From assembly GCF_013393945.1 (NCBI RefSeq), contig NZ_CP040297.1, forward strand, positions 3,628,001-3,692,000: a stretch of 64,000 bases of DNA, written 5' to 3'. The DNA is from Nostoc sp. TCL26-01. GTDB lineage: Bacteria; Cyanobacteriota; Cyanobacteriia; Cyanobacteriales; Nostocaceae. The notes under the pieces are model-generated. The model worked only from the letters and a program-made list of their open reading frames with translations, was not told the origin of the DNA and ran no database searches. The position numbers and the translations under genes were made by a program. The stretch's first letter is position 1. Each line of letters opens with the position of its first letter. Positions 56,901 through 64,000 of this stretch are shown piece by piece.

Positions 56901-59513
56901 ATTATAAAATCTTTTATTAGGAGTGTTTATCTTAATATTGCGATTGTCGATACCACCTCCATTAGCCTGTGCCTGAATTTTATTTTGGATATCATTTTTA
57001 ATTTCCGTTAGTGAACCTTGAAAAACTTTGGAATCTTTTATCAAGTTAGAAAGGATGCTGCCGTCTGGCTGTTCAAAAGTCCCGCCTTCTCCAGACATAA
57101 AACGATTCATCATTTGACTGCCTAAATTCCCAGCCGCAGGTGCAAGAAAAAGTCGCACTGCTCCTTCTAATACGGAACTGGGTAATATACGATCTAATAA
57201 CAAGGCATTTTCAATTAGTGTTGGTGGCTTATTTTTCCATTCATATAAATTGTTTTGAATGGGAAAGTCAGCATTATAAGAATCCGAATCCAGACCACAC
57301 CGATTAAATTTGCTTTCACCGATACGCTGTTTAGCAGTAGTTCCACTAATTGTAAAATGCCATCCTGGTGCAATAATCCCTACGCCTGGGTCGGAGACAA
57401 TCGTCTTGCCGTCTTCACTGACTGTACCATTGCCAATTATTACCCATTTACCGGCATCATGATCAAAAGACCAAATTAAACTCTTCTCCCCAGGTGCTAA
57501 CCCTTCCAAATTGGGGAACTGTATCGGTGCAGGCACATCAAAACGAGTTGCACCACCAGCCTGACTGAAACCATTCGGGCCTCCCGCCTGAATCGAAATG
57601 ATCAGTTTTGGATCTACATTTGGCGGTAGGGGCGCAGGCAATCTGTTGGGTGCTACAGCAATAATTGCCGCTTGAGTAGCAGCATTACCTTGGTCATCAC
57701 GCGCTGAACCGGGCGAGAACGTAACTTTGGTTAATTCCCAAATAGACGGGTCAAGATTCGGGAATAAGACTTGTAACTGGGCTTTACTAGCTTCCCCAAA
57801 TCCTACATCTGTTTCTTCTGTAGCAGATAACTGCTGGATATCACTAGCAGCCATCGGTGGCAGATAAATATTGAACGTTGCACCATCCATTGTCAATTGC
57901 GTAGATTGACCCGGAACACTATGGAACGGCTTACCTAATGTTGCATAGGCTGTTCCGGCTGGCGCATTAACTGCTGTACTCCCATCAATATGGACGAAAA
58001 ATTCCGGTGCTGGCATATCCCGGAGGATAAAGTAGCCATTTTCATCGGTGACAGCTGTAACTCCTGGTAAGGCATCTACACGGATAGTCGCACCAACCAC
58101 AGGAATGTTAGACCCATCTGAATTCTTGTTATAAGAGTCGTAAACATACCCCCAAACATCTGTGCCGGCAATGCGCGTTAGGGGTAATGTGCGGAAATCG
58201 GCAGTAGCAATCCCACCAGCCAGGCCATCAGCATCAGCATCCAGCGCTAATCCATTTCGACCCAAAATTTTATTACCATCGACAACTACACGGACTTCTG
58301 TTGATGGTACTAAGGGATTGTTGTAGAAAAATGTGGCAAACAACTCGGTGCTAGACACTTCTATTCTGCCTGCTACTCGCTCACCATTAGCAATTAAATA
58401 GAACGAGTCTGTATCAACTGTGGTCGGATCAATGGGTTCGTTAAACCGGATAATTGTCTCGCGGGTCAAATTGACCATTTCTTCGCCATTAGCCGGGGAA
58501 ATTTCCGTTAAGCGAGTTGCTGGAGATGGCTGGGTGAAGATTCCAAAGTCGAAGGTAGTTCTCTCAATTAAAGAATTACCTGCTAAGTCACTAATTGCGG
58601 GATTAATTATTAGTTGGTAACTGCCATCGATTAAGGTTTCAGCTAGATAAACTCTAACTGTAGTGTCGTTGATTGCGGTAACTGAGATGATATCAACAGG
58701 TTTTCGATTATTGTATTGAAGAGTGTAGTTGCCAGCTATCAACGCTGAGTCAGATACTGACTCATTATAAACAATATCAAAAGCATCAAAACTGGTAGTA
58801 TATACCTCAAAAGGAGCTAGATCAACTCTGGGAGATTGAGTATCGAGTGTAAAACTTACATCAAATAAACTCGACAGATTACCCCATTTATCTTGAGCTT
58901 GTAGATACAGAGTATGAGAACCATCTGTTAATGAATCGCCATTAATTTCAGACAGAGCAGCAGCGTCTAAAGCAAAGCTACCATCTGCTTCTAAGATGCC
59001 AAGGATATTGAAGAATTGATCAACAGGGGTATTATCAAATCCAGCCCGAAACCTAGTGATTTTACTCGCATCAATTATAGTTCCTTGGATGGCAGGATCT
59101 GCGGTAATAAAATCTGTATTTGTGCCATTATTGGGAGCAGTATCATTAGTTAATGATGCTGACAAATTAGGTGCAAGGTTATCAGTATTACCTTTAATAA
59201 ATAAGCCTAATTTTCTGACATCAAAAATCGTAATTTTACCATCACCATCAAAGTCTCGTGGATCGTTAGTGCCAACAATAGGTTTATTGCGATCTTTCAG
59301 AATTAGGTCTAAATCCTGATTCGTCAATCCTCCGTCATTATTAGCATCTCCTCTTAAAAATACATTTTCTATAACTGGAATAATGGAACTAGATAAAGCG
59401 GATGAATTTATATTAATTAAATTAGGTGATAAAATATCTTGTGGTAATAGATGTGATTTACCTAAATCAGATATAGGCGTAGTAGGTTCCTGAAATATAG
59501 GTTGAATTTCCAT
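53931..59513 (-). CDS. large dockerin protein with Ig-like, LVIVD and nidogen-like domains
   Basis: A 1860-residue protein collinear with parts of the 4889-residue neighbour. Residues 54-105: type I dockerin (loops D56-D67 and D87-D98), nearly identical to the neighbour's. Then an Ig-like module, SbsA-type Ig domains, a carboxypeptidase-regulatory-like module and the shared segment FPNLEGLAPGEKSLIWSFDH with TVSEDGK and PGWHF. Asp/Gly calcium repeats lie near 1090-1135 (DADGDGIPD, DSDGDGIRD), LVIVD propeller-like repeats at about 1150-1455, an SbsA domain at about 1570-1660 and a nidogen-like C-terminal domain (YGKTYTQAGISSNGLISFGG; about 1680-1855). No enzyme active site and no signal peptide were seen. 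It probably shares a transcript with its neighbours. Confidence 0.85.
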   Translation of the reverse strand: MEIQPIFQEPTTPISDLGKSHLLPQDILSPNLININSSALSSSIIPVIENVFLRGDANNDGGLTNQDLDLILKDRNKPIVGTNDPRDFDGDGKITIFDVRKLGLFIKGNTDNLAPNLSASLTNDTAPNNGTNTDFITADPAIQGTIIDASKITRFRAGFDNTPVDQFFNILGILEADGSFALDAAALSEINGDSLTDGSHTLYLQAQDKWGNLSSLFDVSFTLDTQSPRVDLAPFEVYTTSFDAFDIVYNESVSDSALIAGNYTLQYNNRKPVDIISVTAINDTTVRVYLAETLIDGSYQLIINPAISDLAGNSLIERTTFDFGIFTQPSPATRLTEISPANGEEMVNLTRETIIRFNEPIDPTTVDTDSFYLIANGERVAGRIEVSSTELFATFFYNNPLVPSTEVRVVVDGNKILGRNGLALDADADGLAGGIATADFRTLPLTRIAGTDVWGYVYDSYNKNSDGSNIPVVGATIRVDALPGVTAVTDENGYFILRDMPAPEFFVHIDGSTAVNAPAGTAYATLGKPFHSVPGQSTQLTMDGATFNIYLPPMAASDIQQLSATEETDVGFGEASKAQLQVLFPNLDPSIWELTKVTFSPGSARDDQGNAATQAAIIAVAPNRLPAPLPPNVDPKLIISIQAGGPNGFSQAGGATRFDVPAPIQFPNLEGLAPGEKSLIWSFDHDAGKWVIIGNGTVSEDGKTIVSDPGVGIIAPGWHFTISGTTAKQRIGESKFNRCGLDSDSYNADFPIQNNLYEWKNKPPTLIENALLLDRILPSSVLEGAVRLFLAPAAGNLGSQMMNRFMSGEGGTFEQPDGSILSNLIKDSKVFQGSLTEIKNDIQNKIQAQANGGGIDNRNIKINTPNKRFYNFSDITLSLLVGGLQGTQLFTENFNAEVTSFTPFVGGSGEYSATLKFELCDDFGVDRNDLYLPPLADLWILQHETVGTKSFQIKIIVEVPIQGNFIIPSGYEDFTIDIGNQKLLKNNTLEAQNIQESTALGFGSDPAVFYRYEMENGLELTGSFNPDTSPQNLVLAPNKFFTATFYQPSTNNSAKISGISSSSGQLTLFNEWGSQNEQSSFLEFDTFGGADADGDGIPDVGEFVLGSNPNSIDSDGDGIRDSAELEQGLDPLNGRGFPTGIISTLPIRGEAKAVVVEGSTLITGSQTAYVATGSYGLAIVDASQFNNPIILGQLDLLGDATDVSVDANLKIAAVATNSEGLQLVDVSDPMLPTLLRTIKISANQVSFPVNQVEVVDGIAYIIAGTSLRTIDLLTGESLQNLTLPGFGTVTGLAREGTKLYAFTSGSDIFSVIDITQIGAARIVGQLSVSVASQDVGVFAANGVAYLAGSGLRTINVSNPSNPTLISDADFFFTARDVALNGSGLALVAAEDQGIGVYDISDPQNTNNILFTVNTPGFARDIAIASGIAFVADDTGGLQVINYLPFDNKGQAPTVSISSSVVDVDPNTPGIQVNEGGNIPIRVNVADDVQIRNVELLVNGEVVSNDVTLPFDLSAIALNNDPDAPVVNVQVRATDTGGNSSLSNLLAFDLVPDTVAPLINSVTPANGQTTLENLRRVTVRFSEALDTANVIAANFRLINSANEVIVPENIQLRESDRTVQLTYQALSAGSYQLIIDAAQITDRAGNPLGTENIISSFTLEPSQFIDISQTGNVVPNLQGDDLSSLVNLPFAFTFYGKTYTQAGISSNGLISFGGTNANYVNQSLNFAASGLRNLPSLLPFWDDLETRSNEGRIATVFTETQGSVGSRQFIIQWHQLEAYPFEGETGDITFQVILTEGSNAIQFNYLDVNFDGNTDQQNGAGRSATVGAWNSPTEFQQYSFNEARLSDGLSLIVTEAGIIES

Positions 59514-59736
59514 GATTTATATTCTTTCTACTCCTAGATAATATGCAGTGTGACTAGGGTAAACAAAAGAGTTTTTTGGGTTGAGCGATTACTCAACCCA
59601 ATCTACTATTTTCTTTCGCTTAAACGTATTTATCTTTTGTCTGGAAGCAAATAATATTGTTTGCCCAAGAAAATCAGACGTTAGATGGGTAAATGATATT
59701 AATGATGAAATTCACCAATAATAGTAAACGTCTAAT
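59514..59736. other. 223-bp gap between the cohesin-like gene and the first dockerin gene
   Basis: Holds a small inverted repeat (GGGTTGAGCGATTACTCAAC, 59579-59598) followed by CCAATCTAC, related to the GTAGGTTGGG family. It is otherwise AT-rich. It could contain a processing site or a second promoter. Confidence 0.45.
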
Positions 59737-60375
59737 TTAAGTGTTTACTAAGTTACGTTTTTTCTTAGTAATTGTTGTTCCTAAACCTATGGTTAATCCT
59801 AATCCCCACCAACTCAAATTCGGTTCCGGAACTTGAGTACCTGTAACTGTTACAGACGCATCTATCGGGACTCCTGTTAAGGATAGAGGAGCGCTATTTT
59901 CATCTGATAATCCATCAATACTCGCAGATAATTTTAGCTGACTAATACCAGGACGAAGAGCAGTAAAATTTGCTCTCCCAAGAATAAAGCTAGCTGGTTG
60001 TATATTATTTAAATCTGCTGGATCATCAAAAGAAATTTCCGCAAAATTTACTAATCCTGAACTGGTTTGGATGTCAGTTAGTCTTGTATCTGAAGATAAT
60101 CCAACTAAATCTCCGTTGATAGGATCGCCAAACGATAAGCTATTAAAGGTGAGGATAGCCGGATCAAATGATAAACTCAGAGCGAAGCCGCTTAGGGAAG
60201 GTGTCTGAAAATCTCCTAACTCGGAAATTTTTACGTCTACATCTACAGAATCACCAACATCAACTGTCTGCACTGCTGGCAATAATTCTAAGGATACTGC
60301 TTGGGCTGCTGGAATAATGATTGTAGGGTATAGTAAACTTAGCCCTAAACTGAGACCCCAGAAAGACTTTCTCAT
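59737..60375 (-). CDS. cohesin-like domain protein with PEP-CTERM anchor
   Basis: A 212-residue exported protein. The N-terminal signal peptide (MRKSFWG, hydrophobic core, cleavage after AQA at about residue 26) is followed by a cohesin-like beta-sandwich: VQTVDVGDSVDVDVKISELG, LSGFALSLSFDPAILTFNSL, VNFAEISFDD and FILGRANFTALRPGISQLKL, in the order and spacing of cohesin/CBM-type modules. The C-terminus is a PEP-CTERM sorting signal: VPEP (182-185), a hydrophobic helix and KKKRN. It should be delivered to the cell surface by an exosortase. It is the first gene of the run that includes two dockerin proteins, so it is their likely binding partner. Confidence 0.85.
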   Translation of the reverse strand: MRKSFWGLSLGLSLLYPTIIIPAAQAVSLELLPAVQTVDVGDSVDVDVKISELGDFQTPSLSGFALSLSFDPAILTFNSLSFGDPINGDLVGLSSDTRLTDIQTSSGLVNFAEISFDDPADLNNIQPASFILGRANFTALRPGISQLKLSASIDGLSDENSAPLSLTGVPIDASVTVTGTQVPEPNLSWWGLGLTIGLGTTITKKKRNLVNT

Positions 60376-60914
60376 GACAAATTATTTAGGTAATTTATTA
60401 GTCACTGAAATAGAGCCATACTGCAACTGATATTTATCAAGTCGCAGATGCTGAAGTCATTAATATCAAGGGAAAATAATTTTTTGAGCAGGGAACAACT
60501 GGTGACTATGACACGCTTCGTATCATCTCTTTGAGTAAGAGATTAATTACACAGAACTACTATAGATTGCTATTAGTCAGCATTCTCAAATATTACTAGT
60601 GATAACAATCTAAAAAAAATTGGTAGTCTTTTTCAGTACTGGTCAACAGGGTTTTTACTTAAGTAATATATGAATAATACATTTAATACATCAATATAAT
60701 CAATACCAAAATCATTAAGATTTATTTGTTCTCAAAAAAGAAAAATTAAAATTAAAAATTAAATTGTGTTTGACAAAATTAACTGTTGTAATCCGCGCTG
60801 ACCTCTGCGCCCGTATGCGTTAAAAAAAATCACCAACATCCATCCATAAGGTAGAAGAAATTACCCTATAAACTCAGTATTTTGGTTTTGATGTTTGAAA
60901 ACTAGGTACAACTC
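60376..60914. other. 539-bp intergenic region between divergent genes
   Basis: AT-rich. It has an imperfect inverted repeat (TAGATTGCTATTA...TGATAACAATCTA, 60562-60614) upstream of the cohesin-like gene, possibly an operator, and a CGCTGACCTCTGCG segment of a kind common in cyanobacterial gaps near 60797. No gene was seen. It must hold the promoter of the cohesin-dockerin run. Confidence 0.45.
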
Positions 60915-61628
60915 GTGGTTCCCATTCGAGACAACAATCCCACAGAAATTACGCCGTACGTCACCTATGGACTAATTGCTGCCAATATCCTCGCCTTTTT
61001 GTATGAAGCCAGTCTTCCTCCCCAAGCACTAGATGGTTTCTTACATCTAGCGGCGGTAGTACCCAGAGAACTTACCTTAAGCTTTGCTGGGGTGGCTATT
61101 CATCAACCAGTACCAGAATGGGCAACCTTAATTACTTCACAATTTTTACATGGTGGTTTTTTACACCTAGCAGGTAATATGTTGTTTCTATGGATATTTG
61201 GTAACAACGTTGAGGATAAATTAGGTCATGCCAAATATTTGCTATTCTACTTAGGCTGCGGTATTTTAGCGTCTTTAACTCAGTGGTACTTCTCCCAAGA
61301 TTCTAACATTCCTTCCCTCGGTGCTAGTGGTGCGATCGCTGGTGTTATGGGTGCATACATTCTCCGCTTCCCCCAAGCCGAAATTCTCGGTGTTGTACCC
61401 TTGGGTATCTTCTTCCCAACTTTCCGCGTTCCCGCATACTTCTTTTTAGGTTTTTGGTTTCTCCAACAATCTTTCTATGGACTCGCCAGCTTAGAAACCC
61501 CCACAAATATTGGCATGGAAAGCGGCGGTATTGCCTATTGGGCCCATGCAGGCGGTTTTCTGTTCGGTGCAGTTCTCGGCCCCTTGCTGGGTTTATTCAG
61601 CGATAAATCACAGGAGGAATCTTGGTAG
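60915..61628 (+). CDS. rhomboid family intramembrane serine protease
   Basis: A 237-residue polytopic membrane protease. The catalytic Ser is in GASGAIAG (Ser138) and the catalytic His in WAHAGGFLFG (His211). The HGGFLHLAGNMLFLWIFGNN segment (about residues 77-96) carries the conserved His and Asn of helix 2. About six membrane helices fit the basic rhomboid core. The start is GTG 60915 (VPIRDNNPT follows, the usual start in cyanobacterial homologues). It is divergent from the cohesin-like gene and could in principle process surface proteins, but nothing in the sequence links them. Confidence 0.92.
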   Translation: MVPIRDNNPTEITPYVTYGLIAANILAFLYEASLPPQALDGFLHLAAVVPRELTLSFAGVAIHQPVPEWATLITSQFLHGGFLHLAGNMLFLWIFGNNVEDKLGHAKYLLFYLGCGILASLTQWYFSQDSNIPSLGASGAIAGVMGAYILRFPQAEILGVVPLGIFFPTFRVPAYFFLGFWFLQQSFYGLASLETPTNIGMESGGIAYWAHAGGFLFGAVLGPLLGLFSDKSQEESW

Positions 61629-61662
61629 TAGCGTAGCAAGCCTAAAATAGTTCCCGTAGTGC

Positions 61663-61722
61663 AACCCAACAGATAATTAGAATGTTGGGTTACGCCAAGC
61701 TTCCACCCAATCTACAATTTTT
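61663..61722. repeat. AACCCAACA/TGTTGGGTT palindrome between convergent genes
   Basis: GCAACCCAACAGATAATTAG followed by AATGTTGGGTTACGCC and CCCAATCTAC: a degenerate member of the GTAGGTTGGG family lying 35-95 bases after the rhomboid gene. TTTTGAAT heptamer-like units follow at 61735-61757. Confidence 0.7.
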
Positions 61723-61768
61723 TACTTTCTTAATTTTGAATTTTGAATTTTGAATTGGTATTACTCTC

Positions 61769-63976
61769 TCACTCCCCATTCTTATACCATCGTGCTGTAG
61801 GTAAATGAGAATCATCTAACAATTCCAGTGTATTTGTTGATAAGTCATCTGCGGATGCTGAATTGCTTGGCGAATTAACTAACTCATCTAAGGCTGCTAA
61901 TGCTGCTGATGCAGATTGGTAACGCGCTTTGAAATCATCCTTTACCATTTTACTGAGAATATCTGCAAAACCTTGACTGACGATTGCTTTATCGCGCCAT
62001 TGTAAGACTTCATGCTCATCTCTGGGTAAATCATGGGGGGCTATCCCGGTTAAAGCTTTAATCCCAATCATCCCGACTGCATAGATATCACTGCTATATT
62101 GGGGACGACCAAAACATTGTTCGCTGGGTGCATAACCCTTAGTGCCGATACCAATGGTAAAGGGTGTTGGTTCTTGATTTTCGACTTGGGGTAGGGAAAT
62201 TTCTTTAACTGCACCAAAGTCAATGAGGACTAATTTCCGGTCTGAGTCTCGGCGGATAATGTTACTAGGTTTAATATCACGGTGGATGACATGGTTTTCA
62301 TGAACAAATACTAATATTTGCAATAGTTCTTTGACAATAGCGATCGCAGATGTTTCACTAATGCCTCTAGCTGACGGTAGTTCGTGATTTAGCGGACGAC
62401 CGATAATATATTCTTGCACTAAATAGAATTCTGATTCTTGTTCAAAATAAGCTAAAAGTTGAGGAATTTGGGGATTTAAACCCAATTTTTCCAAAGTTTG
62501 CGCCTCTGATTGAAATAAACGTCTAGCTAGTTCTAATCCTTTGGCTTGGGTATTAGCTGGTTTTAGTTGTTTGACGACACAGCGAGGGTTCCCAGGACGT
62601 TGGGTATCTTCAGCGATATAGGTTTCGCTAAATCCTCCACAACCAAGCACCTTGATAATTTTATAGCGTCCACCCAAGACTTTGCCAAAGACAGCCAAAT
62701 CTCGTTTTTGCAATAAATCTTGTAAATCTTGTTGTTGGGAGATGATCTCTTGGACAATGGGAGATGTTTTATATTTTTGAAAAACGTCTACTAGCTGGCG
62801 GGTTCTGATTTTTTCCCTAGCAACTTCAGTTACTAAATAGGATAACCCACAAACAGCGATCGCCAATACTGGTATAGCTGTCGGCAAAAGTAACTGTGCA
62901 TAAATAAAACTAACATAGCTAATGCTAGCCCAAGCACTAGCCAGCGCCACACTCCAGTAAAATATCTTCAGGCTGCTTTTGCTTCTAGTCGTCACCCAAG
63001 ATGTACCACCAACTAAAACCAGCACAAATAAAGCTCTCAGGAGTGGACTTTTTATAGCTGGAGCGATCGATTTACCTGTCATGATAGTAGCGATGGCATT
63101 GGCATGAATTTCTACCCCTGACATCCTCTCATCCACTGCAACTGGGTGAAAATCATTCCCCAACTGAGCTGTCGCACCGATGATGACTATTTTGTTTTGA
63201 AAAACTTTTCCCTGTTGTAAATAATTATGCCAGTTTTGCGGATCTAGTACATACCAAAAAGGAATTGTGTCAAAAGTTCCTGCCCCTCCCCAAAAATAAA
63301 TGCGATCGCCTTTTGGTTGGGGATATTTTACCTGAGCAGCACTGAGAACTGCTTGTTCAAAGGATGGTAACTTATCTGTGAGTAAATCTTCGTCTGCCAA
63401 TAATTTAGATAATTCACTAGCTAAACGATGGATCTTGCCATCTGCTTCCAAGGGAAAATTAATCGTACCTATTGATACTGGGCTTGTCCGAAATTTTTCA
63501 TAGGGTAAGCGTAGTTGACTCAACGTACCTTGATGGGATTGAGAAAAATCGTACTGTGCTGCTAATGTAACTTTGTTACCATATTTTTGTAATGCCGCTT
63601 GTAATTGGCGATCGTCCTCATCACCATAACTTCCCGGCAAATCAAACACCACATCTAAAGCCACAGCCCGCGCCCCAGATTGCATTAATTTGGCAATTAC
63701 CTGAGCATATGCAGTTCGTTTAAAAGGAAAACTTCTCAGTGGTTCCAGGTAGGCATACTGTTGGGGATTTGTTTTATAGTACTGTTCGGGTCCTGATATG
63801 GACTGGTCATCAATAGCTAAAATGACAATATCTTCTGGAGGTACAAGCGGCCCTCGGAGTTGAAAAAATACTGAAAGTGCTTGATTTTCTAACAGTTGTA
63901 CTAAACTTAAGCCAGAACTTGTCAGTAGCGCCGCCCCAATCGCCGCAGTTATGGTGAGTAGACTTCGTAAACGCAC
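61769..63976 (-). CDS. CHASE2 domain serine/threonine protein kinase
   Basis: A membrane receptor kinase of at least 735 residues. An N-terminal helix is followed by an extracytoplasmic CHASE2 sensor (about 28-300; PEDIVILAIDDQSI, ALDVVFDLPGSYGDEDDRQL, IVIIGATAQLGNDFHPVAV). Three membrane helices (about 305-385) and a short linker lead to a Hanks-type kinase with GGFSET in the Gly loop, VVKQLKP (ATP-binding Lys), HRDIKPSN (near residue 564), DFGAVKE and APSEQ. The chosen start is GTG 63974-63976. The frame is open upstream to the window edge, so the real start may lie outside and the entry may be 5'-partial. No adjacent partner was seen. Confidence 0.88.
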   Translation of the reverse strand: MRLRSLLTITAAIGAALLTSSGLSLVQLLENQALSVFFQLRGPLVPPEDIVILAIDDQSISGPEQYYKTNPQQYAYLEPLRSFPFKRTAYAQVIAKLMQSGARAVALDVVFDLPGSYGDEDDRQLQAALQKYGNKVTLAAQYDFSQSHQGTLSQLRLPYEKFRTSPVSIGTINFPLEADGKIHRLASELSKLLADEDLLTDKLPSFEQAVLSAAQVKYPQPKGDRIYFWGGAGTFDTIPFWYVLDPQNWHNYLQQGKVFQNKIVIIGATAQLGNDFHPVAVDERMSGVEIHANAIATIMTGKSIAPAIKSPLLRALFVLVLVGGTSWVTTRSKSSLKIFYWSVALASAWASISYVSFIYAQLLLPTAIPVLAIAVCGLSYLVTEVAREKIRTRQLVDVFQKYKTSPIVQEIISQQQDLQDLLQKRDLAVFGKVLGGRYKIIKVLGCGGFSETYIAEDTQRPGNPRCVVKQLKPANTQAKGLELARRLFQSEAQTLEKLGLNPQIPQLLAYFEQESEFYLVQEYIIGRPLNHELPSARGISETSAIAIVKELLQILVFVHENHVIHRDIKPSNIIRRDSDRKLVLIDFGAVKEISLPQVENQEPTPFTIGIGTKGYAPSEQCFGRPQYSSDIYAVGMIGIKALTGIAPHDLPRDEHEVLQWRDKAIVSQGFADILSKMVKDDFKARYQSASAALAALDELVNSPSNSASADDLSTNTLELLDDSHLPTARWYKNGE

Positions 63977-64000
63977 TAAACGCTGAGATTGTCGTGCTGC

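Noticed and set aside
60915..61628. The rhomboid protease as the sorting enzyme for the cohesin-like protein
   Set aside because: PEP-CTERM proteins are handled by exosortases. Rhombosortases recognise GlyGly-CTERM tails. Adjacency is divergent and probably coincidental.
1..64000. tRNA, rRNA or a replication origin
   Set aside because: No tRNA-like cloverleaf, rRNA core sequence or dnaA-type origin landmarks were recognised by eye. A dedicated covariance search would be needed to exclude small RNAs.

Overview
The window looks like chromosomal DNA of a filamentous, probably heterocyst-forming cyanobacterium (Nostoc/Anabaena group). The octamer GCGATCGC (HIP1) is scattered throughout. Intergenic gaps are full of heptamer-based tandem repeats and dispersed palindromes typical of Nostocales. 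The gene content also fits: an Anabaena-type sucrose synthase, a GAF-domain photoreceptor-like kinase with bilin-type Cys-His motifs, a PEP-CTERM protein, a CHASE2 Ser/Thr kinase and a folD-crtE-DUF212 run. Base composition is AT-rich. The assignment is inferred from content, not from a marker gene.

Layout. 1-9.1 kb: a gene tail, a methyltransferase and XRE regulator, the minus-strand series folD-crtE-DUF212, a small putative lipoprotein, a Nudix hydrolase, an AI-2E family transporter, a small membrane protein, a glutathione S-transferase, and a decayed DUF433/DUF5615 toxin-antitoxin locus. 9.2-19.3 kb: a dacB-type D,D-carboxypeptidase, sucrose synthase (susA), a peptidoglycan-binding protein, a Ca2+/H+ antiporter with a HIP1-built terminator, and a GH57 glycosidase. 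19.3-21.9 kb: small unknown proteins, including a lipoprotein whose stop codon carries a 154-bp inverted-repeat element. 22-28.7 kb: an apparent split MprF system (soluble synthase domain plus membrane domain on the minus strand, a flippase-like protein on the plus strand) around two periplasmic-type esterases and an alpha/beta hydrolase, then a PLP enzyme. 28.8-34.2 kb: a DUF4129-DUF4350 pair, a NADAR protein and a multi-GAF histidine kinase.

34.5-38.9 kb is an accessory patch. A nested insertion, with an ISAs1-like transposon inside a 1468-bp inverted-repeat element, has split a Uma2-family gene. The two gene halves rejoin exactly in frame when the element and one 3-bp target duplication are removed. 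Next to it lie three toxin-antitoxin pairs: YefM/YoeB, a PIN-domain pair and DUF433/DUF5615.

39.1-60.4 kb is the most striking part. Three minus-strand genes lie in the order cohesin-like PEP-CTERM protein (212 aa), 1860-aa protein, 4889-aa protein. Both large proteins begin with a canonical two-loop type I dockerin, and the small one has a cohesin-like fold signature, a Sec signal peptide and a PEP-CTERM anchor. The 4889-aa protein also carries a complete vanadium-haloperoxidase active-site set, a metzincin zinc site, Ig-like modules, LVIVD propeller-like repeats and about 17 PPC-type repeats. I propose a self-contained cohesin-dockerin surface display system outside the cellulosome setting.

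The window ends with a rhomboid protease and a CHASE2-Ser/Thr kinase that may continue past the right edge. I saw no rRNA, tRNA or CRISPR array.
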